Assembly: GCF_003815875.1 (NCBI RefSeq)
Contig: NZ_CP033924.1
Coordinates: forward strand, 868,001-932,000
Length of the DNA: 64,000 bases
Direction of reading: 5' to 3'
Source of the DNA: Chryseobacterium lactis
GTDB taxonomy: Bacteria; Bacteroidota; Bacteroidia; Flavobacteriales; Weeksellaceae
A model generated the notes under the pieces. It was not told the origin of the DNA. It worked only from the letters and a program-made list of their open reading frames with translations, and did no database searches. The position numbers were made by a program, and so were the translations under genes. Below are positions 56,469 to 64,000 of the stretch, piece by piece (the stretch's first letter is position 1; every line of letters starts with the position of its first letter).

Positions 56469-57602
56469 TTATTTATCAATAGCTCCTTTCACAAAATCAA
56501 GAAAGGAATCACTGATTGTTTTCCAGTTATATTTTTCTCTAAAGTCCTTTTTTGCGTTTAACGCATGTGTGTCGTAAAGTTGAGGATTTTTTATATAATT
56601 AATGACTATATCTGAAATTAATTCATCATTTCCGGGATCTACCAAATATCCGAATGAAAGGTTTCCCATATGCTTCCGGATCCCCTTCAGATCCGAATAT
56701 ACAACGGGCTTTCCTGCACCCATAAAATAAAAAAGCTTGATAGGAAGTGAATGATGGTTTTCAAAATTGAGTTCCCTTAAGTCAAAACAGATATCTGCAT
56801 CAGCAAATCCCTCTGTGAAATGTTCAAAAGATGTAGGCTTTCTAAGTTCTAAATCACTGAAAGAATATGTATTAAGCAACCCTTCAAAATAAACTCTATC
56901 ACTGTTTTGCTTTGCACTACCAATAATTAAAATACGGATTCTAAGTAAGGGAAATTTTTTACGGACTTTATCAATTACTTTAAAGAAGTTCTCAATTCCT
57001 TTATCTTTTGAAATCTGACCCGTGTAACAAAGTGTGATGGTATTGGGTTCCAGTTCTTTTATATTTTCCCGGATATAAACAGGATCTGGATAATAGGGAA
57101 GGATCATTTGCTTTTTAAACCAGAAAAAATAAGCAAGAGGAAATCTTTTTGTAGTTTCTCCGAAAATAAAGTGGGTACTTAAAAAACCTGCGTATAGCTG
57201 AATAAGAAAGAATTTTAACGCATGAAAGATCTTGCCCGGAAATGGGTACCCTTCCAACATAGACATAGCAGGATACCATTCTGTAATATCATAAATACAG
57301 CTGATCTTATCTCTCTTTACCAAGTCTTTCACCGCAATTACGGCCAACGGTTCAGAGCAAATAATGGTATCAGGTTGAAAGGCATTGTAAACTTTTTGGA
57401 AAATCTCCTTTTTCTTTTCAATGCTCTCCCCTAAAATAGAGTATGCTTCGATGTCAATCCCTTCTTTAACGCCCTTATAATCTGCACATAAGCTGCAAAT
57501 TTTAACTTTATATCCTTTCTCAATCAGAGTCTTCGCTTGATGATAAAAAATCCTATCATCATCATAAGCGTGAGAAGTCGTTAAAAAAAGTACTTTAGGC
57601 AT
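56469..57602 (-). CDS. GT-B glycosyltransferase, GT4-like
   Basis: 377 residues. The N-terminal domain has LFLTTSHAYDDDRIFYHQAK and a single hydrophobic stretch (ALKFFLIQLYAGFLS). The C-terminal domain has LCYTGQISKDKGIENFF (phosphate/UDP loop), a LRIRILIIGSA strand, and LPIKLFYFMGAGKPVV, the EX7E-like region of GT4 enzymes. The sugar and acceptor are unknown. With the flippase and asnB it forms a surface-glycan fragment. A -7 box TATCTTTG (57631-57624) lies about 22 bases before the ATG, and a terminator just upstream isolates this unit. Confidence 0.85.
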   Translation of the reverse strand: MPKVLFLTTSHAYDDDRIFYHQAKTLIEKGYKVKICSLCADYKGVKEGIDIEAYSILGESIEKKKEIFQKVYNAFQPDTIICSEPLAVIAVKDLVKRDKISCIYDITEWYPAMSMLEGYPFPGKIFHALKFFLIQLYAGFLSTHFIFGETTKRFPLAYFFWFKKQMILPYYPDPVYIRENIKELEPNTITLCYTGQISKDKGIENFFKVIDKVRKKFPLLRIRILIIGSAKQNSDRVYFEGLLNTYSFSDLELRKPTSFEHFTEGFADADICFDLRELNFENHHSLPIKLFYFMGAGKPVVYSDLKGIRKHMGNLSFGYLVDPGNDELISDIVINYIKNPQLYDTHALNAKKDFREKYNWKTISDSFLDFVKGAIDK

Positions 57603-57640
57603 TAATTTTTACTGGAATCCGTACAAAGATACACTAAAAC

Positions 57641-57668
57641 AAAAAAGTGGAAAACACGTTTCCACTTT
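57641..57668 (-). terminator. Intrinsic terminator of the 57699-58187 gene
   Basis: AAAGTGGAAA, loop ACAC, GTTTCCACTTT forms a 10 bp stem; on the reverse strand the stem is followed by TTTTTTG. Confidence 0.85.
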
Positions 57669-57698
57669 ATGATTTGTAAGCTAAATAAGCGTAATACT

Positions 57699-58187
57699 TT
57701 ATTTTATAGAAGCTGCCCAGCTCTTTTCCAAAGGAAGAAGAAAATGGCTTAAAAAATCAAGGTAAGTATTTTTAGAAAAGTCAAAAACCTGGATATCATT
57801 TGAAAGCTCACCATTTCTCAGTTGAGTTTTAAATGCCTGAAGTTTTAACGTTTTTACTTCTCCGTTTTCCATAAAACTGGCTTTCATTCTGTCGAAAAGT
57901 CCCAGCTGGTACTCTTCGTCTATTTCTTTCATTATTTTCCCCAGGGCATCTATACTGCATCCTGATGCCATTTCCTTTTCCTCATCAACACATACTATGA
58001 TGAATTGATTTTTCTCGATTTTAAAAGAGGAAGAAAGTGGTTTTCCATGTGCAGCCCATGTAGCCAGGAAATCAAACAATTTTTCGGTAATCGCTTTTGC
58101 TTCTTTCGTTTCAAAAGGCCTTGATGCCGGGTATATAATGACTCTGTAGTCGTTGGTTTCTACAATATTAGATTCTTCGATTTTCAT
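57699..58187 (-). CDS. Conserved flavobacterial protein of unknown function
   Basis: 162 residues from the ATG at 58187 (MKIEESNIVETNDYRVIIYP). There are no Walker A or ABC signature motifs, so the name ABC transporter ATPase sometimes attached to such proteins is not supported. Visible parts are RVIIYPASRPFETKEAKAIT, FLATWAAHGKPLSSSFKIEK, FIIVCVDEEKEMASGCSID and LGLFDRMKASFMENGEV. It looks like a single cytosolic alpha/beta domain with conserved Cys. It is the last gene of a reverse-strand run with the Fe-S proteins, but a terminator (58323-58347) separates it from them. Confidence 0.75.
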   Translation of the reverse strand: MKIEESNIVETNDYRVIIYPASRPFETKEAKAITEKLFDFLATWAAHGKPLSSSFKIEKNQFIIVCVDEEKEMASGCSIDALGKIMKEIDEEYQLGLFDRMKASFMENGEVKTLKLQAFKTQLRNGELSNDIQVFDFSKNTYLDFLSHFLLPLEKSWAASIK

Positions 58188-58322
58188 ATCTAAACAATTT
58201 ATTTTTAAATGCAAACATCATTTTACGTCTGTTCAACAGCAAGAAAATCTTGAAAATGATGATTTCACACCCTGTTAATTTAAAGTATAAAATTAAGAAA
58301 TATTCTTGAGTTTATAAAGCAT

Positions 58323-58347
58323 AAAAACCCAAGCCAAAGCCTGAGTT
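58323..58347 (-). terminator. Intrinsic terminator after the CCG-domain Fe-S gene
   Basis: AAAACTCAGGC, loop TTTG, GCTTGGGTTTT on the reverse strand, followed by TT. It lies 27 bases past the gene's stop codon. Confidence 0.75.
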
Positions 58348-58373
58348 TTCATTTATATTTCTGAAAGCTGCTG

Positions 58374-59153
58374 CTACAGGTCTTCTGCTTCCGCAAGAAG
58401 TTCCACAATATCTTTTACAGCTACTTCTGTATTTTTGTTGAAATGTTTTACACCATCCGTCATCATCGTATTACAGAAAGGACATCCGGTTGCAATAACT
58501 TTAGGTTCAAAAGACAATGCTTCTTCAGTTCTCTCAATATTGATGTCTTTATTTCCTTTTTCCGGTTCTTTAAACATCTGTGCTCCTCCGGCTCCACAAC
58601 AAAGCCCGTTCGTCTTGCAACGTTTCATTTCTACCAGCTCTGCATCCAGTTTCTCAAGCAGCATCCTCGGAGCTTCATATTCGTCATTGGCACGGCCCAG
58701 ATAACAAGGGTCATGGAATGTTATTTTTTTCCCTTTGAATGCTCCACCTTCAATCTTTAATCTTCCTTCTTCCATCAAAGTTCTCAGGAATTGAGTATGG
58801 TGAACAACGTCAAATTTTCCACCTAAACTTGGATATTCATTTTTTAGGGTATTGAAACAATGCGGGCATGCTGTTACAATTTTTTTAACTTCATAAGCAT
58901 TCAGAACTTCGATATTGGTCATGGCCATCATCTGGAAAACAAACTCGTTTCCTGCTCTCTTTGCCGGATCTCCGGTACAGCTTTCTTCCTGGCCCAGAAC
59001 TGCAAATTCAACGCCTATTTTATTTAATATCTTGCAAAATGCTTTTGTAATTTTTTTGGCACGGTCATCGAAACTTCCTGCACATCCAACCCAAAATAAA
59101 ACTTCCGGGGATTTTCCTTCGGCAGCATATTCTGCCATGGTTTTAATTTGCAT
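58374..59153 (-). CDS. CCG-domain (HdrB-like) Fe-S protein
   Basis: 259 residues with two cysteine-rich CCG domains: GCAGSFDDRAK, ACPHCFNTL, HDPCYLGR, CCGAGGAQMFKEPEKG and GCPFCNTMM. This is the heterodisulfide-reductase subunit B/glycolate-oxidase Fe-S type and may hold a noncubane [4Fe-4S] cluster. It lacks ferredoxin domains of its own and probably pairs with the membrane Fe-S protein encoded at 59777-61105. It overlaps the intervening hypothetical gene by 11 bases. The electron donor or acceptor is unknown. Confidence 0.88.
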   Translation of the reverse strand: MQIKTMAEYAAEGKSPEVLFWVGCAGSFDDRAKKITKAFCKILNKIGVEFAVLGQEESCTGDPAKRAGNEFVFQMMAMTNIEVLNAYEVKKIVTACPHCFNTLKNEYPSLGGKFDVVHHTQFLRTLMEEGRLKIEGGAFKGKKITFHDPCYLGRANDEYEAPRMLLEKLDAELVEMKRCKTNGLCCGAGGAQMFKEPEKGNKDINIERTEEALSFEPKVIATGCPFCNTMMTDGVKHFNKNTEVAVKDIVELLAEAEDL

Positions 59154-59766
59154 TTCCTTTTTGTTTAATTAATAAATTAACATAGTACTCCTTTGCTTTT
59201 TTCATCACTTCTACAGGAACTATAGAAATGTATAAAGGATTGGCTTCGTCATAATTCAGATATTTCCATGTATTTCCTGTGGACTTGTCATTGAGGGCAA
59301 GAATCATACTTTGCTTACTCATTTCCATGGTGGTATCATTTAAAAATCTGGCTTTCATTCCTTGTGCTTCCATCAAACCAAGCATCATTTTCTTCTTTTC
59401 GTCATCAATCGCCTCGTTCAGGAAAGACATTTTCATCTTCATCGGATAGGCACTGAAAGCATATTTGATATTATCAGCAGTTGTAAAAATATCAGAAACA
59501 CTGAACATTTCTTTGTCTGCATCTATTATTTCTATGGTAAACTCATCATTTCCTTCCAACAACCTTTTGAAACCATCAATCATTGTCTTCTTGTCGATCT
59601 TTTCAAAAATCGCAGGATGAGTCATGTCTAACATTCCCTGATAATCCTTTTTTTGAAACATAGACATAAATGCCTGTGAATCTTCAAGAATCTTTTTTTG
59701 GTCAGCTGACTGGGCTGCAATCCAACCACAGCAGATCAACGCAAACAGGAAAATTAGCCTTTTCAT
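59143..59766 (-). CDS. Secreted hypothetical between two Fe-S genes
   Basis: 207 residues with a signal peptide (MKRLIFLFALICCGWIAAQS). The mature part (DMTHPAIFEKIDKKTMIDGF, AYPMKMKMSFLNEAIDDEKK, WKYLNYDEANPLYISIVP) suggests an NTF2-like or DUF-type periplasmic domain; I recognise no family. Its ends overlap or nearly touch the Fe-S genes (10 bases after one, 11-base overlap with the other), so it is translated with them. Confidence 0.72.
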   Translation of the reverse strand: MKRLIFLFALICCGWIAAQSADQKKILEDSQAFMSMFQKKDYQGMLDMTHPAIFEKIDKKTMIDGFKRLLEGNDEFTIEIIDADKEMFSVSDIFTTADNIKYAFSAYPMKMKMSFLNEAIDDEKKKMMLGLMEAQGMKARFLNDTTMEMSKQSMILALNDKSTGNTWKYLNYDEANPLYISIVPVEVMKKAKEYYVNLLIKQKGNAN

Positions 59767-59776
59767 GGGGTAGGTA

Positions 59777-61105
59777 TTAATCGTTAGCCCAATTCAAACG
59801 GTCTGCCTGGTTATATTGCCAAGGTGCCGCATTATTTTCTACGTTTGTCATCATGAGGTTCAATTCCTGAGGAGCAGCAGACTGTTCCATCACAAGGAAT
59901 CTTCTCATTTCAAAAATAATGGATAACGGATCAAGCAATACCGGACAAGCTTCTGTACAGGCATTACAAGTCGTACAAGCCCAAAGTTCTTCTTTGGTAA
60001 CGTAATCGTTTAACAGTTTTTTGCCATCATCAACAAATTTTCCGTTTTTGTCGATATTCCTACCAACTTCTTCCAAACGGTCTCTGGTCTTCATCAGAAT
60101 CAATCTCGGAGAAAGTTTTTTACCGGTAATATTAGCCGGACAAACGGAAGTACAACGTCCACATTCTGTACACGAATAAGCATTAAGCAACTGTACCTGA
60201 TTTAAATCAAAGATATCTTCTGCCCCAAATTTAGAGGGTGCAGCATCTGCTTCGCCTTCAGCCGGAGCGGCATATGGGTCTGCATTAGGATCCATCATCA
60301 ACTTGATCTCTTTGGTTACCGAGTCAAGGTTGTTGAATTTTCCTTTTTTATCAAGATTAGCATACCACGTGCTTGGGAAAGCAAGAATGATATGTAAATG
60401 TTTTGAATAATAAAGATAGTTCATGAAGAAAAGAATTCCTACAAAGTGGAACCACCAGGCACCTTTTTCTGTAAAGAATAAAAATCCGTCACTAAAGTTG
60501 TTTAAGATCGGTGCTAAAAACGTAGAACTGATCGGGAAACTTCCATGCTCATGCAGAAGTCCTCTTTGTTGCAATACCCAATCTGAAGCATTCATTTTAA
60601 AGAAAGCCATCATCAGGGCAAATTCGATAATAAGAATCCAGTTTGCATCATGTTTTGGCCATCCGAAAAGCTCTTTCATGGTTAATCTCTTTACCCCATA
60701 AAAGTTTCTTCTGATAAAAAACACGACTACACCGATTACTACCAGAAGTGCCAAAATCTCTAAAGTTGCCGTAAAGAAGCTATAAAAACTATCTCCAAGA
60801 ACTGAAGCCAGGAAACGATGTGTTCCGAACAATCCGTCGACGATGATTTCTACAAGTTCAATATTGATAATAACAAAACCTACGTACACAAAAAGGTGTA
60901 AAACACCGGCAACAGGACGTTTTACCATTTTGCTCTGACCCATGGCTACTCTTGCCATGGTAGTCCAGCGCTCAGATTTCCTGTCGTTTCTATTGATTTC
61001 GTGACCCAGCCTGATATTTCTGTATATTTTCTGCAGGCTTTTGGCAAACAGTCCAAATCCGGCCACTAATAAAATCAGGAAAATAATATTATCGATGTAC
61101 TGCAT
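59777..61105 (-). CDS. Membrane (Fe-S)-binding protein with NarI-like and 2x[4Fe-4S] domains
   Basis: 442 residues. Several membrane helices in the first 250 residues (IIFLILLVAGFGLFAKSL, GVLHLFVYVGFVIINIELVE, ALLVVIGVVVFFI) hold histidines suited to haem b. Two ferredoxin motifs follow: CTECGRCTSVCPANITG and CTTCNACTEACPVLLDP. The order resembles HdrE/HdrC-like or NarI-fused electron-transfer units. With the CCG protein it would form a membrane quinone-linked redox module; the substrate is unknown. It starts 9 bases after the MlaD gene. Confidence 0.88.
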   Translation of the reverse strand: MQYIDNIIFLILLVAGFGLFAKSLQKIYRNIRLGHEINRNDRKSERWTTMARVAMGQSKMVKRPVAGVLHLFVYVGFVIINIELVEIIVDGLFGTHRFLASVLGDSFYSFFTATLEILALLVVIGVVVFFIRRNFYGVKRLTMKELFGWPKHDANWILIIEFALMMAFFKMNASDWVLQQRGLLHEHGSFPISSTFLAPILNNFSDGFLFFTEKGAWWFHFVGILFFMNYLYYSKHLHIILAFPSTWYANLDKKGKFNNLDSVTKEIKLMMDPNADPYAAPAEGEADAAPSKFGAEDIFDLNQVQLLNAYSCTECGRCTSVCPANITGKKLSPRLILMKTRDRLEEVGRNIDKNGKFVDDGKKLLNDYVTKEELWACTTCNACTEACPVLLDPLSIIFEMRRFLVMEQSAAPQELNLMMTNVENNAAPWQYNQADRLNWAND

Positions 61106-61114
61106 AAGGGCGTA

Positions 61115-62065
61115 TTAGTCTTTATTGTTTTTACCGAAAACCGAAAAATTAATATATCTCTTAGGGTTTGCCTTCATATCTTCAACCAATGAATTCAGAT
61201 TGGAAGATGCTGAATTCAGATTATTATAAAGTTGGTCATCTTTCATCAGTTTTCCTAAGCTTCCTTCTCCTTTATCGATCCCTCCAATTACCTGATTGAG
61301 TTTTCCAACTGTTGCATCCAGGTTGGCAATTGTAGCATTCAATTGTTTGGTATCAATACTTTCTGCAAGATTCCCGTATTTATCAAGTGTCACCTTTCCG
61401 CTTTGCATAGTAAGGCTTGCATCATCCAATACTTTCTGAAGTTTTGGATCATTATGCCCAACCAGACTATTTACATTTCCGGCAGTAGTTTGCAATGCAC
61501 CCACTGTTTTATTAAGATTTGACAACAAGGCTTTCACTTCGGCTCTATTTTGCGCATCTACAAGCAGATTGGCATTCGCCATCAAAGAATCTACTCTGTG
61601 TAGCACCACTTGCAATTGGTCTTTTACCGGTCCTACCTGAGAAGAAAGGCTTCCCAACGTTCCCAATTTGAAAGACCCTTTCAAGGTATCTCCGTCTTTT
61701 GCTGTAGCCCCACCATACATTAGGTTTACTCTCATTTCTTTACCGGACATTAATCCCGGTTCAAAAATTTCGAGAGTAGAGTTTTTTGAAAATTCGAATT
61801 TGTTGTCGATGGTAATTTTTACGACAAAACTGATCTTACCGTCTTTTGCGGTTTGAGGAATGATCTTATCTACCTGCCCTACCTTCAATCCGTTAATAGA
61901 AACGGCTGAAGACTGTGCAAGACCTTCCACATTATCATATTTTGCATAAAATATATTGTCGGTAGTAAAAAGGCTTTTCCCTTTCATAAATTGAAACAAC
62001 ACTACAAAGCCTACAACGGCTAAAAGTGCGATCACACCAGCTTTTAATTCTTTACTGAACTTCAC
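61115..62065 (-). CDS. MlaD/MCE-domain protein
   Basis: 316 residues. One N-terminal membrane anchor (AGVIALLAVVGFVVLFQFM), then an MCE domain at about 35-115 (YAKYDNVEGLAQSSAVSING, KVGQVDKIIPQ, LMSGKEMRVNLMYGGATAKD), then a long coiled-coil-like region with repeated Asn/Leu/Thr heptads. MCE proteins bridge inner membrane and outer membrane for lipid transfer in Mla/ABC systems. No MlaE or MlaF gene is in this window. A TATATTTG -7 box lies in the 128-base gap upstream without a clear -33 partner. Confidence 0.88.
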   Translation of the reverse strand: MKFSKELKAGVIALLAVVGFVVLFQFMKGKSLFTTDNIFYAKYDNVEGLAQSSAVSINGLKVGQVDKIIPQTAKDGKISFVVKITIDNKFEFSKNSTLEIFEPGLMSGKEMRVNLMYGGATAKDGDTLKGSFKLGTLGSLSSQVGPVKDQLQVVLHRVDSLMANANLLVDAQNRAEVKALLSNLNKTVGALQTTAGNVNSLVGHNDPKLQKVLDDASLTMQSGKVTLDKYGNLAESIDTKQLNATIANLDATVGKLNQVIGGIDKGEGSLGKLMKDDQLYNNLNSASSNLNSLVEDMKANPKRYINFSVFGKNNKD

Positions 62066-62141
62066 TTGCTAATTTTTTTCTAATAAGCAAATATAGTACA
62101 TTTTAAATAAATCTTTCCCTTTATTATTCTGCGTTAAATAC

Positions 62142-62174
62142 AAAAAAAAGCGACAAAAAAATTTGTCGCTTTTA
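62142..62174 (-). terminator. Intrinsic terminator of the parvulin gene
   Basis: AAAAGCGACAAA, loop, TTTGTCGCTTTT on the reverse strand, followed by a T-run, 20 bases after the stop codon. Confidence 0.85.
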
Positions 62175-62193
62175 TATTCGTGAAATGAATTTC

Positions 62194-64000
62194 TTATTGA
62201 TGCTGATTTCCCAGCTTGTTCCAGATCTCAATTCTATAATCTTCGATATCTGCATTGTCCTGAAGACTCTTCATCCAAGCCTGTCCGAACATTCCTGCAT
62301 TTCTTTGAGTAATAGACTCTGTGAACTGCTTAAGATCTCCAGGTTGTTTGTTTACAGTTTCTGATTTTTTGATCAAAACATATACTCCTGTTCCTCCTTC
62401 AACCGGATTCGAAAGTTTACCTTTCGCAACACCGAATGCTGCACCGGCAACTTTAGGTTCCATAGCTCCAGCTACTGAAGGGTTTAACATATTCACCTGA
62501 GCAGATTGTTTTGAAGTAGCAAATAATTTAGCAATCTGATCTAAGTTAGAAGCTTTAGCTGCTGCAATTTTATCAGAAATTTGTTTTGCTGCCAATTTAT
62601 TTTTAACGATAACCTCAATCTGATCTCTTACAGATTCAGGATCAGCAAGACCTGCTTCTTGTTTTCCGTTCAGATATACTATAATTTTATCTCCTGTTCC
62701 TTCTACGGTAAAGAATTCTGTATCTCCCTTAGATCTTTTCTTATCAAAAGCCCAAGCTAAGATTTCTCCGTCTTTTTCAGTACCTAAGCCCTGAAGCTGA
62801 CCATCAAATCTTTTTGCATTCTTTGGATTAGAGAACTGATAGTTATCTTTTTTAGCAATATTCACGAAATCGTTGAATGATTTCCCTTGAACCTGCTGAA
62901 TGAATTTTCTTGCTTTTTTATCCGTTTCAGCCTCTGTAGCATCTGAAGGCTTAATTTCTTTTATAAGATTGGCAACCTTATACCCCATTGAACCGGATTT
63001 TTTATCTTCAATGTTGATGATGTGATAACCAAACTGTGTTTCTACAACACCTGTAGCTCCTTTAGGATTATTAGCAAGGTAAGTTAAAAACTCAGGTACG
63101 AAAGGCGTTTCCGGAGTCGTCCAACCTAAACTACCACCTTGTGCTGCAGAGTTTGGATCATTAGAAAGCTTAAGGAACTCTGCAAATTTAGCAGGAGTTG
63201 CTTTTACAATAGCTCCGATAGAGTCTGCTAATTTCTTAGCTTGTTCTTTAGATCTTGTTACTCCTTCTCCAGCAGGACTTCCCTTGAAAGCAATAAGGAT
63301 ATGTCTTGATAATGTAGAATCAGAAGTCTTTTTACCTACAAGTTTAGAAACTACATAGAAGTTTTGCTCTTTGTAAGGTCCAAAAGTCTGGCCTATCGCT
63401 GCAGTAGCGATCTGACCTTGTATTGTTGCAGGCAATTGAGTAGGTTTTACATACTGAGGATTGAAAGGCATATCAGAATTTGCCATCACAAACATCGAAT
63501 CATTCTTCGTGTTCTGGAAATTTTCTGCACCTCCACTAGCATCTGTACCTCCAGAATATAGTTTATTAATTTCCTTCATCGCCGCAGCATCATCTGTTGC
63601 ACTTGGCTTAGAAGGGAAATAAACGATTCCTATGTTTCTGCTTGGCTCAGCTTTGAACATTACAGGGTGTTTTTTGATGTAATCTGCAAGATCTGATGTG
63701 CTCACATTGATCTTCGTTTTCTGAAGATAGGCAGCATAATCAACTTTTACGAAGTCGATATCAGCAAGCTGATCTCTCTGCTTCATCATCTCTTCAGCTT
63801 CTTTTTTCCCGGTTGTAATACCTGCTGAAATATTTGTAAATACCTGTCTTGCCATCAATCTGTATTCAATAGTCTTTCTTGTTTTCAACCATTGAGTATA
63901 TCCTTGAGGATTGGTATTTTTTAATGTTTCAATTTCTTTCTTAAGCTCTTGAGTTTTAAAATTACCTTTCTCATCAAAGAACTGTTGGTTTTGAGCAAAC
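62194..64000 (-). CDS. Peptidyl-prolyl isomerase, PpiD/SurA type, partial
   Basis: The frame stays open to base 64000; about 602 codons are visible and the N-terminus with the membrane anchor is outside the window. The visible start (AQNQQFFDEKGNFKTQELKK) belongs to the SurA_N-like chaperone domain. A parvulin domain lies at about SRHILIAFKGSPAGEGV to QGGSLGWTTPETPFVPEF and ETQFGYHIINIEDK. A second, weaker parvulin-like part and a C-terminal chaperone segment follow. It folds outer-membrane proteins in the periplasm, probably anchored like PpiD. A TTG at 63888 is not a real start. Confidence 0.92.
   Translation of the reverse strand, partial: FAQNQQFFDEKGNFKTQELKKEIETLKNTNPQGYTQWLKTRKTIEYRLMARQVFTNISAGITTGKKEAEEMMKQRDQLADIDFVKVDYAAYLQKTKINVSTSDLADYIKKHPVMFKAEPSRNIGIVYFPSKPSATDDAAAMKEINKLYSGGTDASGGAENFQNTKNDSMFVMANSDMPFNPQYVKPTQLPATIQGQIATAAIGQTFGPYKEQNFYVVSKLVGKKTSDSTLSRHILIAFKGSPAGEGVTRSKEQAKKLADSIGAIVKATPAKFAEFLKLSNDPNSAAQGGSLGWTTPETPFVPEFLTYLANNPKGATGVVETQFGYHIINIEDKKSGSMGYKVANLIKEIKPSDATEAETDKKARKFIQQVQGKSFNDFVNIAKKDNYQFSNPKNAKRFDGQLQGLGTEKDGEILAWAFDKKRSKGDTEFFTVEGTGDKIIVYLNGKQEAGLADPESVRDQIEVIVKNKLAAKQISDKIAAAKASNLDQIAKLFATSKQSAQVNMLNPSVAGAMEPKVAGAAFGVAKGKLSNPVEGGTGVYVLIKKSETVNKQPGDLKQFTESITQRNAGMFGQAWMKSLQDNADIEDYRIEIWNKLGNQHQ

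Noticed and set aside
57699..58187. Naming this gene an ABC transporter ATPase
   Set aside because: No Walker A, Walker B or signature motif is present; the name appears to be an inherited misannotation.

Overview
The window looks like a chromosomal segment of a Flavobacteriia member, most likely Chryseobacterium or a close relative in the Weeksellaceae. The reasons are AT-rich DNA, Bacteroidetes-type promoters (TTTG, about 20 nt, TAnnTTTG), a fused CcoNO cbb3 oxidase, several TonB-dependent or OMP_b-brl_3 outer-membrane proteins with short signal peptides, LytTR/LytS signalling and a GxxExxY gene. The genus is inferred from protein style and is not proven. I see no rRNA, tRNA, CRISPR array, prophage, transposase or conjugation gene. 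Most of the window is core metabolism.

Layout. 1-2.8 kb: the 5' end of a PepSY-like secreted protein, a HAD nucleotidase, a 44-residue small protein, an ECF sigma factor and a secreted hypothetical. 2.8-7 kb: metK behind a SAM-II-type riboswitch, then divergent oxyR and katA. 7-9.7 kb: enoyl-CoA hydratase, dCMP deaminase, xerD and a NUDIX hydrolase. 9.8-16.4 kb: a reverse-strand run with a haem-binding protein, an Ig-like lipoprotein, a serine hydrolase, a D-2-hydroxyacid dehydrogenase, GxxExxY, an acyl-CoA thioesterase and a membrane-anchored HU-like protein. 16.5-18.9 kb: a TonB-dependent receptor behind a TPP riboswitch. 19-25.5 kb: a WG-repeat protein and two different aconitases in tandem. 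25.7-32.1 kb: a LytTR/LytS two-component pair divergent from two OMP_b-brl_3 receptors.

32.1-38.9 kb is a complete thiamine operon (thiS-thiC-tenI-thiD-thiE-thiG-thiH-thiF) behind a second TPP riboswitch. With the TPP-controlled receptor at 16.5 kb, it gives one thiamine regulon covering uptake and synthesis. 39-41.6 kb carries panB, a small membrane protein, an RluA-type pseudouridine synthase and a Crp/Fnr regulator. 41.7-50.5 kb is the cbb3 oxidase locus (ccoI-ccoS-ccoNO-ccoQ-ccoP-ccoG-ccoH-safE-like). It is divergent from the Crp/Fnr gene, with an FNR-like palindrome between them. 50.5-57.6 kb has a lipoprotein, serS, another lipoprotein, asnB, a polysaccharide flippase and a glycosyltransferase. 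57.7-64 kb has a flavobacterial conserved protein, two Fe-S proteins of unknown electron-transfer role flanking a secreted hypothetical, an MlaD protein and a periplasmic parvulin chaperone cut by the window end.

Intergenic space holds four palindromic elements (474-582, 9760-9840, 15005-15039, 25591-25680) that look like dispersed repeats, plus many intrinsic terminators. Gaps over 300 bases: 234-614 holds the first palindrome; 19784-20100 holds the WG-gene promoter and two hairpins ahead of acnB; 22882-23198 holds the acnB terminator and a long-armed inverted repeat ahead of the second aconitase. I found no clearly new multi-gene system. The best leads are the SAM-II element on metK, the dual TPP control, the FNR-like box in the crp/cco divergent region, the unlisted small ORF and the dispersed palindromes.
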